From CAYULW01 sp964445815 (lineage in GTDB: Bacteria; Bacteroidota; Bacteroidia; Flavobacteriales_E; Vicingaceae): DNA of 64,000 bases. Below, piece by piece: positions 9,874 through 18,273 of this stretch. The DNA lies in assembly GCA_964445815.1 (NCBI GenBank), contig CAYULW010000001.1, positions 1 through 64,000 on the forward strand, in the 5' to 3' direction. The stretch's first letter is position 1, and every line of letters starts with the position of its first letter. The position numbers and the translations under genes are program-made. Below the pieces are notes generated by a model, which was not told the origin of the DNA, ran no database searches, and worked only from the letters and a program-made list of their open reading frames with translations.

Positions 9874-10516
9874 TTCTCGCTTTTTTTACAACTCCTTTTT
9901 GTTCTTCGATTTCTTTTGCAACCCTTTCTTGATCATCAATGTTTTCCTTGATTTTATATTCATTATCTTTTATCAGCTCTTTGCAATCCTCTATTTCTTC
10001 TTCTGCCTTCTTTTTTTCCTTTACAAGATCATTAAGGCCCTCTTCTAATTCCGATAATTTCTTTTCTTGTTTTTCGAAGTGACTCTCGGTTGAGTTTTGA
10101 TTTTGAGTATTCGAAAAGTTATAAACAATGTCTTTTGCAGCGGTATAACCTGAAATATCTGAGCTTGAAGAAATGAAGTTGCTACCGTCCAAAAAAATAA
10201 AGAATACTTCATGAGCAAACGCATTCAACTCTTTAACCTTAGCATAAACTTTTATTTCATGATCAGCAATAGATGTTATAACCACTTCAGTAGCTGTCAA
10301 CTCGTTTCCTTTAATTTTAACTTTTCCATTATAATTCTTTAATGTGTTCTTAAACGCTCTTAAGATGGACTTGTCGTTTGAATAATAGATGGTGCTTTTT
10401 AACGCGCTTCCGCTCACCTCCTCTATGCTTTCAATTGTTTCTGTAACAGCTGTTGCTTCTTGATTGTAGGCAATAAAGGGCAATACAAAAAGGAGAAGAA
10501 AAAGTTTAATTTTCAT
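9851..10516 (-). CDS. Exported protein with C-terminal coiled coil, unknown function
   Basis: 221 aa. The N-terminal signal peptide is 'KLFLLLFVLPFIAYNQ'. Residues about 35-125 look like an alpha/beta domain. From about 145 to 215 there is a Glu/Lys-rich heptad stretch predicted to be a coiled coil. I recognise no family. It overlaps the DUF502 gene upstream by about 11 bases and the TlpA-like gene downstream by 23 bases, so it belongs to a compact operon of envelope genes. Confidence 0.72.
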   Translation of the reverse strand: MKIKLFLLLFVLPFIAYNQEATAVTETIESIEEVSGSALKSTIYYSNDKSILRAFKNTLKNYNGKVKIKGNELTATEVVITSIADHEIKVYAKVKELNAFAHEVFFIFLDGSNFISSSSDISGYTAAKDIVYNFSNTQNQNSTESHFEKQEKKLSELEEGLNDLVKEKKKAEEEIEDCKELIKDNEYKIKENIDDQERVAKEIEEQKGVVKKARNAKDIFD

Positions 10517-11105
10517 TGTTTTCTTTTTTTGTTTCTATTTGGGTAACACCACCGCTAATTATAAACTTCATTACATCAGCTGAGCTTGCGCTGATCGGGC
10601 TAACATTTTTTTTTGGAACAATAAAAACCTGACCGCTTATGGCATATGAAAACGGAATGTAAACAGCTATCTTTTCTTCAGAAATCCCTAAATCAGAAAG
10701 CTTATCTTGAGTGATAAACCCTAAACGTTCAAGTTGCAAGTCTTCCCCAACACGAACTAAAACGGGCTTTTTAAATTGATTTTTCTTACCTACAAATGCA
10801 TTCATTAGGTCTTTCATAGAGGAATAAATCAATTTAATCAGTGGTGTGTTTTCAATGGCTCTATCAAAAGGCTTTAAATAACCGAGAAAAAAGGTTCCCA
10901 AGTAGCCAATTAGAGTTACGCCACTCAAAATAATTAGCAGGCCTAGGCCGGGAATATCCAGTTGAAGAATACCGTCCATTTGCACAATAAGATAGAAGAT
11001 CACAAAAACGGTTGCTGCAATTGGAACAACATAAAACAAGCCTTGTAGAAAATACTTTACGATTCGCTTTGCAAATCCGCTTTCACGTTTGGACTCAATG
11101 CTCAT
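10506..11105 (-). CDS. DUF502 family membrane protein
   Basis: 199 aa from the ATG at 11105, chosen because the following MSIESKR fits the family N-terminus; a longer frame exists to 11135 but is embedded in the upstream gene. Two transmembrane helices (about 20-45 and 55-80) precede a soluble C-terminal domain. The pattern 'GLFYVVPIAATVFV' and the 'P..LIYSSMKDLMNAFVG' segment match DUF502 proteins, which are inner-membrane proteins of unknown function. It overlaps the MmcQ-like gene by 11 bases. Confidence 0.85.
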   Translation of the reverse strand: MSIESKRESGFAKRIVKYFLQGLFYVVPIAATVFVIFYLIVQMDGILQLDIPGLGLLIILSGVTLIGYLGTFFLGYLKPFDRAIENTPLIKLIYSSMKDLMNAFVGKKNQFKKPVLVRVGEDLQLERLGFITQDKLSDLGISEEKIAVYIPFSYAISGQVFIVPKKNVSPISASSADVMKFIISGGVTQIETKKENNEN

Positions 11106-11439
11106 GTCTAAGTTTTTTGGGGAGACTGGCAACAATCAGGTTATAGCTCTCATCAATTAGACTTTTTATAAAACCGGAGCTTAAGCTCCCTCTGGTTGAA
11201 ACGGTATTCCAGTGCTTTTTGCTCATGTGGTATCCAGGTTTAATTTCTTTATACTCCTCTCTCAGTTCAATTGCTTTTTCAGGTTCACATTTTAAATTAA
11301 TGCCATCAAAATCAACAATATTTGCTAGAGCGAACATTTTATTATGAACCTTAAAGACAAGAACCTTATCATCAAAAGGAAAGCTCTCGCTCACATTTTT
11401 TTTAGACAAACAGTAATCTCTAAATTCTTCCACGTTCAT
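11095..11439 (-). CDS. MmcQ/YjbR family DNA-binding-like protein
   Basis: 114 aa, the usual length for the family. Visible family features are an N-terminal 'MNVEEFRDYCLSKK', a central 'FPFDDKVLVFKVHNKMFAL', 'INLKCEPEKAIELREEY', and the C-terminal 'PGYHMSKKHWNTV' signature. The family adopts a double-wing DNA-binding-like fold (CyaY-like), but its cellular role is not known. It is the first gene of a tight minus-strand run with DUF502, the coiled-coil protein and the TlpA-like lipoprotein. Confidence 0.9.
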   Translation of the reverse strand: MNVEEFRDYCLSKKNVSESFPFDDKVLVFKVHNKMFALANIVDFDGINLKCEPEKAIELREEYKEIKPGYHMSKKHWNTVSTRGSLSSGFIKSLIDESYNLIVASLPKKLRHEH

Positions 11440-11451
11440 ACAATAAAAGTA

Positions 11452-12612
11452 TTAATCAAAAGCTTTTGAAGCAATCTCTAAATACACATAAAGATCTTTG
11501 GGTATTTTAACCCCTTTTGTTTTGTCTCTTTTGTGACCTAAACGAACTAAAATCATCTGCTGCTTTGGGAAAACAACAATATATTGACCTAAGATTCCTC
11601 TGGCATAAAAAAAGTCTTCAGACTTATAAGTCCCAAGCCACCAATGCAGACCATAGTAGTCAATGTCTTCTCCCTTTTCATTAGGTACATGAACAGCTTC
11701 ACATGAGACTTTAACAAAAGAACTGTCGATGAGTTGTTTGCCATTCCAGTTGCCAGAATTTAAGTAGAGTCGACCAATCTTAGCAAAATCTTTAGCATTA
11801 CTATAAAAACAGCAGTAAGCACGTTCATTTGAATCTTGCTCAGAAATGGTCCAAAAAGCATGTTCTTCGGCACCAATTTTACTCCAGATGTTGTCTTCAA
11901 AAAAAGCAGAAAGCGACTTACCACAGGCATTTTTTAAAACAAAGGACAGCAATAAAGAGTTGCCGCCTTGGTACTTCCAAACCTTTCCTGGTTCGTACTT
12001 CAAAGAATGATCTAGTGTCAAATGATACAGTTCTTTACCATAATAGGCCTTTGCCATAAACCCAAAAGGGTTTCCATAACTTTCTCCAAATTCTATACCT
12101 GAACACATGCTTAACAAATCCTTGATACTAACATCACCTTTTTTAGAACCAGAAAGTTCGGGTAGGTATTCTTTTATTTTATCATCAAGACTTTTTATAC
12201 ACCCTTTTTTTATTGCGGCACCAATCGCCACATTGATAAGACTTTTTGCGACCGAAAAAGAATTACTTTTTGTGGTATCAGCGTATCCTAACCAATAGTT
12301 CTCATAGATAATACTATCGGCCTTAACAATAAACAATGCTGTTGTTTCCCAACTTTCAACATCAGACAACTCTTTTTGACCTAAATTCGTCTGATGTGAT
12401 GATTTTGAAAATGTAAAAGGAGAGGGGTCATTTTTTATGACTCTATGTTTGAAATTTTGATAATCAGATATGCTTGGGCCTGTTTCTCCCGAGAGATAAG
12501 TTAACTTGACCGCTCTAAGAAGATGCAAGTTATTTGTGAAGTAAAGGCCTACATAGCAACAAATAGAGAGGCAAATGAATATAAAAAAGAGCCGTATCGT
12601 TTTGTTTTTCAA
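11452..12612 (-). CDS. Class C beta-lactamase-like serine hydrolase
   Basis: 386 aa. An N-terminal signal or membrane anchor is followed by a penicillin-binding-like fold. The nucleophile motif SxxK is 'SVAKSLINVAIG'. The second motif is probably at 'WKYQGGNS', and a late 'LGHKRD' could correspond to the third. The family includes D-Ala-D-Ala peptidases, esterases and 6-aminohexanoate hydrolase-like enzymes; the substrate is not predictable. Its end is 12 bases before the MmcQ-like gene, so it may be the first gene of that operon. Confidence 0.85.
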   Translation of the reverse strand: MKNKTIRLFFIFICLSICCYVGLYFTNNLHLLRAVKLTYLSGETGPSISDYQNFKHRVIKNDPSPFTFSKSSHQTNLGQKELSDVESWETTALFIVKADSIIYENYWLGYADTTKSNSFSVAKSLINVAIGAAIKKGCIKSLDDKIKEYLPELSGSKKGDVSIKDLLSMCSGIEFGESYGNPFGFMAKAYYGKELYHLTLDHSLKYEPGKVWKYQGGNSLLLSFVLKNACGKSLSAFFEDNIWSKIGAEEHAFWTISEQDSNERAYCCFYSNAKDFAKIGRLYLNSGNWNGKQLIDSSFVKVSCEAVHVPNEKGEDIDYYGLHWWLGTYKSEDFFYARGILGQYIVVFPKQQMILVRLGHKRDKTKGVKIPKDLYVYLEIASKAFD

Positions 12613-12681
12613 ATAGATAAAAAAGAATCTAAAAGTTTGTTAATAAAATATTAATTTTAAAGCTTGTTTAAACCTAAAATT

Positions 12682-13788
12682 ATGAAAAGAAAAGGACTCT
12701 TTATATTGGCGGCAGTTTTTGCAATGACATTTTTGTCTTGCGAGAAAGAAGAGCCGTTAACAGAAAACCCAGAGTTTGTAGCATCTGCAACCGGTGACGA
12801 CCCTAATGGAGACGGTTCCGGTAACCCTAATGGCGGTGGCACCGGTGGTGGTGGTACTGGCGGTGGCGGCACTGGAGGCGGTGGCACCGGTGGTGGTGGT
12901 ACTGGCGGTGGCGGTACTGGAGGCGGTGGTACCGGTGGCGGTGGTAGCACATTGACCTTAACAGATACGATGCCTAGCAATCGAGTAGCTGTTTTGGAAG
13001 ACTTCACAGGAGTAAGATGTCAGTTTTGCCCAAGCGGTGCTCAGGTAGCTCAAGCGATTGAACAACAATTAGGAGATGACTTTATTACCATAGCAACACA
13101 TGGAGGTAGTTTTGCTACACCAGGTACGGTTAATGTTATTATTCCAGGTGGAGATACTGTGCAAATGTTTTTTGCAGACTTTAGAACTCAGTTTTCAGAT
13201 GCGTTAATCTCTCAAGCCAATGTTGCAGGTTATCCTGCTGGCACAATGAATAGAATTAGAGCTGCGAACCTTGGAGTCACTGCACAAAATTCAGGTGGTT
13301 ATGCTATGAGTCGTAACCATTGGTCAAACGCGGCTTCAGCAGTGAATAATTTAACCAGCCCGGTTAATATTGGAGCACTTGCAACAGTTTCCGGTAACAC
13401 ACTTACGGTTAAAGTAGAGTTATATTATACGGAGTTAGAGTCAGATGACAATCACATTAATGTAGCGCTATTACAAGATGAAATTGAGTCCATTCAAATC
13501 TCTTATAATGGATCTGCGTATTTAGATACTGCTTATCCTCAGAATCATACATTGCGTCATTATCTAACTGGTCAATGGGGAGATGGTTCGGATTTGGACG
13601 GAACAAAGGCAAAAGGTTATATTGTTACTAAAACATATACCTATACTATTCCTAGCGAATTTCATGCGAGTTCACCGACTCCTGCTAAATCAGAAGGTGT
13701 TCCTGTAATTAATGATATGAAAGTTGTTGCGTTTGTATCACGCGGGCAAGTTGATATTTTGAATGCTGTTGAGGTAGATATTCAGTAA
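12682..13788 (+). CDS. Omp28-related outer-membrane lipoprotein with Gly-rich linker
   Basis: 368 aa from the ATG at 12682. This start gives a proper lipoprotein signal, 'AVFAMTFLSCEKE'; the longer frame from 12664 adds six residues that spoil it. A (GGGGT)n linker (about residues 50-90) tethers a C-terminal Omp28 domain. That domain has a thioredoxin-like start: 'VLEDFTGVRCQFCPSGAQVA' with a CxxC pair. It is probably anchored to the outer membrane with the domain displayed on a flexible spacer. A strong hairpin terminator follows. Confidence 0.85.
   Translation: MKRKGLFILAAVFAMTFLSCEKEEPLTENPEFVASATGDDPNGDGSGNPNGGGTGGGGTGGGGTGGGGTGGGGTGGGGTGGGGTGGGGSTLTLTDTMPSNRVAVLEDFTGVRCQFCPSGAQVAQAIEQQLGDDFITIATHGGSFATPGTVNVIIPGGDTVQMFFADFRTQFSDALISQANVAGYPAGTMNRIRAANLGVTAQNSGGYAMSRNHWSNAASAVNNLTSPVNIGALATVSGNTLTVKVELYYTELESDDNHINVALLQDEIESIQISYNGSAYLDTAYPQNHTLRHYLTGQWGDGSDLDGTKAKGYIVTKTYTYTIPSEFHASSPTPAKSEGVPVINDMKVVAFVSRGQVDILNAVEVDIQ
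12829..12951 (+). repeat. In-frame 15-bp tandem repeat encoding GGGGT
   Basis: About eight copies of a 15-base unit (for example GGTGGTACTGGCGGT) encode a glycine/threonine linker in the Omp28 lipoprotein. Third positions vary between copies in a repeating larger pattern of about 45 bases, suggesting block duplications. Copy number should change easily by slippage without shifting the frame. The opposite strand shows a spurious poly-proline frame. Confidence 0.9.
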
Positions 13789-13815
13789 TCAAGTTTTCCA
13801 AATCATTTTATGATG

Positions 13816-13846
13816 AAAACCGACCTAATTAATGGTCGGTTTTTTT
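13816..13846 (+). terminator. Intrinsic terminator between convergent genes
   Basis: Ten-base perfect stem AAAACCGACC / GGTCGGTTTT with an 8-base loop, followed by more T. The leading A-run makes it usable from both strands. It ends the Omp28 gene and the convergent SpoIIE operon. Confidence 0.9.
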
Positions 13847-15338
13847 ATAACTTAAAACCAATAACAAGAACATCATCTACTTGTTCTTGTCCGCCCTTCC
13901 ATGCGTCGAACTCTTCCTGAAGTAGTCCTTCTTGTGAGTCCATAGGATATCTGGACACTTTTAATAGTAGTTCTCTAAAACGTTTAGTCATATACTTCTT
14001 TTGATTATCACCACCAAACTGGTCTGCATAACCATCTGAAAAAATGTAGAAAGTGTCCCCTTCTTGGATTTCAAGATCATGCTTTTCATAAACTACGGAT
14101 CTCTCTCTAATTCCTCCTATCGGAGCAGGAGTCGATTTTATTCTTATTAGTTCATTATTTCTGATTAGAATTAGTGGCCTAAATGCTCCGGAGAAAGAAA
14201 GTTTAGTGAAGTCGTCTTCAATAACACAGAGAGCAACATCCATTCCATCTCTGGACGCTTTAGACTTGTAACTTTGTTTTAAAGCTTTTACTACACCTTC
14301 GTGTAGGTGACCAAGAATAACATCAGGTGAGTCAAATTGCTTTTTATTAATGACTTCATCCAATAGAATAGAGCCGATCATGGACATAAAAGCACCCGGA
14401 ACGCCATGCCCCGTGCAATCAACACTGGCAATAAATATCTTATTTCGGGTGTGTTTAAACCAATAAAAGTCTCCACTTACAATATCTCTGGGAAGATGAA
14501 AAACAAAAGATTCGGGCAAATACTTTTTTACCTTAGATTTTAAAGGCAGAATAGCGTCTTGAATTTTCTTTGCGTAAAGAATACTGTCTAATGTATCTTG
14601 ATTTTTTTGTTCTAATTCTAGTTTTGACTGCAATAGGTTAGTTGTTAGCTTATCTTCATTTATGAGTATTGTTCTTAAGGAACGGATTAGAAAAAACAAG
14701 ATTAAAGCCGTTATAAGCAGAGATAGGCCTATATTCTTGAATATTTCTTTTCTTGCCTCTACAATAAAGTCGTCAAAGGCATGATCTACTTGAACAACAG
14801 CAATTGTCACACCTTTGTCATTTTTAATTGGGGCAAATGCCGATAACCAGTGTCCATTTTTGTCCTCATAAACATCTATTGTTTTACCGGTTTTATAATG
14901 CGTTTTAAGCTCTGGAGGGTAATGATCGTAAATGTGTCTATAATAGGGTGTTTCTGAAGAGGAAATACCAAAAAGAAAATAATCCTTACTTTCTTGATAG
15001 GTTAAAGTGTATAATTCGGAGTTTAGAGCATTATACTCCTTTATTCTTAATAGTTTTTCATGCAGAAGTTGATACACGCCATCCTGACTATTTGACTTGA
15101 TATCGTCTTTTTTAGGATATCGACTTAAGATGTACTCTATTTGATTTGCATCGAGCTGAGCTGCAGCTGTTACACTTACAGCTTCGAGGGTAGAAATAAT
15201 TTTGTTTTTATGAATCTCAAGTTGAACGTAATAGCTGTGTCCTATAAAATAAGCAATGAGAACTAAAAGAGCAAAGAATAGGAGTGTCAACACTCTTGTG
15301 CTATGGTTTTGAAATATTTTTTTTAGAAGGAAGCTCAT
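13845..15338 (-). CDS. Membrane-bound SpoIIE-type PP2C serine phosphatase
   Basis: 497 aa. A transmembrane helix near 15-40 and another near 200-220 bracket an extracytoplasmic sensor of about 155 residues. A short coiled coil leads into 'SILYAKKIQDAILP' and the SpoIIE/PP2C phosphatase domain (about 265-497). Metal-binding acidic residues are in 'DIVSGDFYWF', 'ASVDCTGHGVPGAFMS', 'DGMDVAL' and 'FSDGYADQFGG'. It presumably dephosphorylates an anti-anti-sigma-type or other Ser/Thr-phosphorylated partner, but none is encoded nearby. The start lies one base after the stop of the SPOR-like gene, making a three-gene operon. Confidence 0.9.
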   Translation of the reverse strand: MSFLLKKIFQNHSTRVLTLLFFALLVLIAYFIGHSYYVQLEIHKNKIISTLEAVSVTAAAQLDANQIEYILSRYPKKDDIKSNSQDGVYQLLHEKLLRIKEYNALNSELYTLTYQESKDYFLFGISSSETPYYRHIYDHYPPELKTHYKTGKTIDVYEDKNGHWLSAFAPIKNDKGVTIAVVQVDHAFDDFIVEARKEIFKNIGLSLLITALILFFLIRSLRTILINEDKLTTNLLQSKLELEQKNQDTLDSILYAKKIQDAILPLKSKVKKYLPESFVFHLPRDIVSGDFYWFKHTRNKIFIASVDCTGHGVPGAFMSMIGSILLDEVINKKQFDSPDVILGHLHEGVVKALKQSYKSKASRDGMDVALCVIEDDFTKLSFSGAFRPLILIRNNELIRIKSTPAPIGGIRERSVVYEKHDLEIQEGDTFYIFSDGYADQFGGDNQKKYMTKRFRELLLKVSRYPMDSQEGLLQEEFDAWKGGQEQVDDVLVIGFKL

Positions 15339-15339
15339 T

Positions 15340-16512
15340 CTATTTACTACTATCTATTGCGTCTTGCAAGGGAATTTTTCTATTTCTATTAAATGCTACC
15401 AAGTATGCCCTTTGCTTAAAATCAATGTTCAACTTATTTTTTTCAATTGTCGCTTTTTCTGAATCTTCAAATGGCCCAATTAATAACAAATTGTATCCAT
15501 CATAACGCATCTCTTTTATGTTGTCAAGATCAGCATATTTATTTTTAATGGAGTCTGGAATTGTCTCTTTAAAGGCACCTAATTGAACATAAAAGTCCAC
15601 CTTCCCCTTTATTCCTGCTCTTAGGTTTACGTTATTGAAACTGACAAGCTCAACACGGTATTTTCTTTCATCATTGACGTTGACAATAAAGGCATCTTTG
15701 TATCCCCTTGATTTGATCTCTTTCAATCTATTTTCAGCCTGATTATAAATAGAGTAGTGTCCTACCACATACCTTATAATACCCTTGGTGTCTACAAAGA
15801 CATCAACATCATTCAAGTTATTAAACCTGCTAACAGGTATAGGGTTTTGGTTGCTCCCGACCTGAACTCCATATAAGGGTGCAGAAGTTGAATATTCTTG
15901 ACGACGAGTCAGCATTCCTCTTTCCGCTAATGCAGCAGAATCGAGATAAAGTTCCGGTTCAACGTAGGTTGGATCGTAACCTTCCGGTATTTTATTTTCT
16001 TCAAGCCAAGTTGTTTTAATATTCTTTTGATCAAAGGGGCACTTTATCAAGTTTTTTTCAACTTCTTTAATATAATATGCATCTATTCTTTTTTCATATG
16101 ACTTTAAAACTTCAAAAGCTTGTGAGGCCTGAGCACATTGGTCCTTTTGAACAAGCATTAGACTTAAATAGTAATATGTATGCACCGGTGCTCCTTCTTC
16201 TTTATAACTTCCAACTAAGTAATCTTTTTTTATTCCAAGAGCAGCTTTCTTTAAATGGAAAATCGCTTCGTTTATCATAAGGCCTTCTTCTGCATAGGCC
16301 GCTCCCATTAGAAAGTTAATATTAGCTTGCTCAGGATTTTCCTTATAGAGCACTTTTAAAGAGTTTAAAGCTTCTGATATATTTCTCTTTGCCAAGTTGG
16401 CTCTTGCTTTATCAAAATGAAACTCCAGAGAATCTTGGGCCAGACTGCTCAGGCATAAGCACAAACCGATTGAAACGGTAAGTAAAGTTTGTAATCGTTT
16501 TTTAGTTTGCAT
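15340..16512 (-). CDS. TPR/SPOR-like periplasmic protein, paralogue B
   Basis: 390 aa from the ATG at 16512, which gives the signal peptide 'LLTVSIGLCLCLSSLAQ'; the longer frame to 16569 lies inside the upstream gene. The N-terminal half has TPR-like helices ('ANINFLMGAAYAEEGL'). The C-terminal half carries two SPOR-like modules: 'PLYGVQVGSNQNPI..' and 'DFYVQLGAFKETI..', each followed by a 'YKDAFIVNVNDERK'-type strand. It overlaps its paralogue by 11 bases and lies one base from the SpoIIE gene. It may bind cell-wall glycan or act as a sensor component. Confidence 0.78.
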   Translation of the reverse strand: MQTKKRLQTLLTVSIGLCLCLSSLAQDSLEFHFDKARANLAKRNISEALNSLKVLYKENPEQANINFLMGAAYAEEGLMINEAIFHLKKAALGIKKDYLVGSYKEEGAPVHTYYYLSLMLVQKDQCAQASQAFEVLKSYEKRIDAYYIKEVEKNLIKCPFDQKNIKTTWLEENKIPEGYDPTYVEPELYLDSAALAERGMLTRRQEYSTSAPLYGVQVGSNQNPIPVSRFNNLNDVDVFVDTKGIIRYVVGHYSIYNQAENRLKEIKSRGYKDAFIVNVNDERKYRVELVSFNNVNLRAGIKGKVDFYVQLGAFKETIPDSIKNKYADLDNIKEMRYDGYNLLLIGPFEDSEKATIEKNKLNIDFKQRAYLVAFNRNRKIPLQDAIDSSK

Positions 16513-17737
16513 AATAATCTTTTGCGCTCTGCAATGAAATTTTCTTACCATTATTAATTGCCACCACAAAGGCGTCTGTCATTTTCATATCATTAATTCC
16601 TTGTAAATAAGCCTTAGCTTCTTCGTAAGTTTTATAATCCCCAACAAACAAACAGGTGAAGTCATTATCCACAAATTCTTCAATGCCATCAATTTGAAAG
16701 TACCTTTCAGCCATTTCCAAGGGGATTTTTTCTTTAAAAGCACCGATTTGTATTTTATAATTTATGTCTCCACTCAGTTTGGCTTTTATGTTGACATTGT
16801 TAATACTAACCACCTCGTCAGAAAACTTTTTTTCATTGTTCACATTGACAACAAAGGCATCAGGGTATCCTTTGCCTTGAACCAGCTTTAATAAAGACTC
16901 GGCTTGAGAAGGGATAGAGAAATGGCCGATGACGTATCTGATCCAGCCCTCTTTATCCATAAAGGCATCGACATTTTTTAGCTCTTTAAAACGACCTACC
17001 GGAACAACCTCTTTGTATGCACCCAATTGAACACCATACAGCGGATAGTTTGTGGTGTACTCTATCTTTTTGGTCTTAATTTCTTTTTTTGGTTTTACCT
17101 CTTTTTTTTCTGTAAAACCGGCATCGTTAATTTTTTTTTGTTTTTGAACGATGGGACTACTTTCATAAGGTTTAAAGTCAGGAAAGCGAGGAATATCGAC
17201 TTTCTTTTGATCTTTTTGTTTTTGACATTTATTTAACCACAGCTTGGATTCTGAAATATAATATTCATCTTCATATGGATAAACCTCTAGAAATTGCGAC
17301 CGAACCTCCTTTGCTTTTTCGCACTCCCCATTCTGAGAATGGGCAATGCTTAAATAATAATAAACATAAATGGGAACTCTTGTTTCGCTCAGGCTGTTGG
17401 GGTCATATTCTAAAGAGGCTTGTGTGGTTGCTTCACTTAGAAGGTGGACAGACTCTTGATTTATAATTTCAGCTTCTACATAACACACCCCGACCAAGTA
17501 TTTTAGGTTAGAGTTTTCCGGGTAATGATTCCTTAAATACTGAAGGTAGGGTAGCGCTTTAATGATCTCCCTTTTTGATAAATGTTGCTTAGCAATATTA
17601 AAGTTCTTTTGGAAGTCATGCTGGTTAGCAAGAACAGCTAAAGAAAAGATAAAAACGCAAAAAAGAGAGAGTAATCGAAAAGCACTAGAGTTCTTCACAC
17701 CAACAAAAGTATTTTTATAGCTCAATTTGCTATACAA
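16502..17737 (-). CDS. TPR/SPOR-like periplasmic protein, paralogue A
   Basis: 411 aa with a signal peptide ending near 'AVLANQ'. The architecture is the same as that of the next gene: helical TPR-like N-terminus, a Lys-rich linker (about 205-235), then two SPOR-like repeats ('PLYGVQLGAYKEVV' and 'NYKIQIGAFKEKI'). The two proteins align along their length, so they are a tandem duplication. The start is uncertain: an in-frame GTG at 17698 would place a shorter N-terminus directly before the hydrophobic segment. Confidence 0.76.
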   Translation of the reverse strand: MYSKLSYKNTFVGVKNSSAFRLLSLFCVFIFSLAVLANQHDFQKNFNIAKQHLSKREIIKALPYLQYLRNHYPENSNLKYLVGVCYVEAEIINQESVHLLSEATTQASLEYDPNSLSETRVPIYVYYYLSIAHSQNGECEKAKEVRSQFLEVYPYEDEYYISESKLWLNKCQKQKDQKKVDIPRFPDFKPYESSPIVQKQKKINDAGFTEKKEVKPKKEIKTKKIEYTTNYPLYGVQLGAYKEVVPVGRFKELKNVDAFMDKEGWIRYVIGHFSIPSQAESLLKLVQGKGYPDAFVVNVNNEKKFSDEVVSINNVNIKAKLSGDINYKIQIGAFKEKIPLEMAERYFQIDGIEEFVDNDFTCLFVGDYKTYEEAKAYLQGINDMKMTDAFVVAINNGKKISLQSAKDYYAN

Positions 17738-17775
17738 GATGCATTAAAGCTATTAACAGATTGCCTGTGTAAAAC

Positions 17776-18273
17776 CTAAATAGAGAGGTCTATAATTTTT
17801 ATTTGACGAAGCTCTTTAACCCTTAAAGTCTTTCGATTGAAAATCTTGGCAATGAATGCCGTTGATATAAAAATAGAGCCTGCAAGCAAAGAGCCCTCAT
17901 ATATAACAGGTTGGTTGGAGTTGATAAGCCGGTTGCCGGTGTCTATAGTAAGATAACCTACTCCGGCAAGTGTTGAAATTTTTGTTAAAATTGATAAGCC
18001 ATAGCGATGATTTCTAAGTTTTATATTTTTAATTTGACTTAGCATAAATTCTTTATCATTGATCCAAAAAGATGAATCTTTCAAAGTCGTTATATTGCCG
18101 CTAAATACTTGTTTGTTTTTTAACTCAAAGGAGATAAAGTCGTTTTCATAAAATTTCCACCTCTTGACTCTCGTTTTACTATCAAAAGCCAAAAATTTTT
18201 GCCCCCAAAGAGTTAGACTCAAAGAAGTCAGAAATAGGATTAAAAGCAGAGGTTTAATATTTAATGCAAACAT
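17776..18273 (-). CDS. Small exported/membrane protein, unknown
   Basis: 165 aa. The N-terminal signal segment is 'LLLILFLTSLSLTLWGQ'; the middle is beta-rich ('FYENDFISFELKNKQVFSGNI'), and one or two hydrophobic stretches follow near 95-145. I do not recognise a family. It overlaps the 3' end of the aldehyde dehydrogenase by 20 bases, so it is probably translated from the same transcript. It lies 38 bases from the SPOR-like operon. Confidence 0.65.
   Translation of the reverse strand: MFALNIKPLLLILFLTSLSLTLWGQKFLAFDSKTRVKRWKFYENDFISFELKNKQVFSGNITTLKDSSFWINDKEFMLSQIKNIKLRNHRYGLSILTKISTLAGVGYLTIDTGNRLINSNQPVIYEGSLLAGSIFISTAFIAKIFNRKTLRVKELRQIKIIDLSI

Noticed and set aside
12657..13007. Minus-strand open frame encoding a proline-rich repeat protein
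   Set aside because: It is the complement of the (GGGGT)n repeat; the plus-strand frame has a lipoprotein signal and an Omp28 domain.
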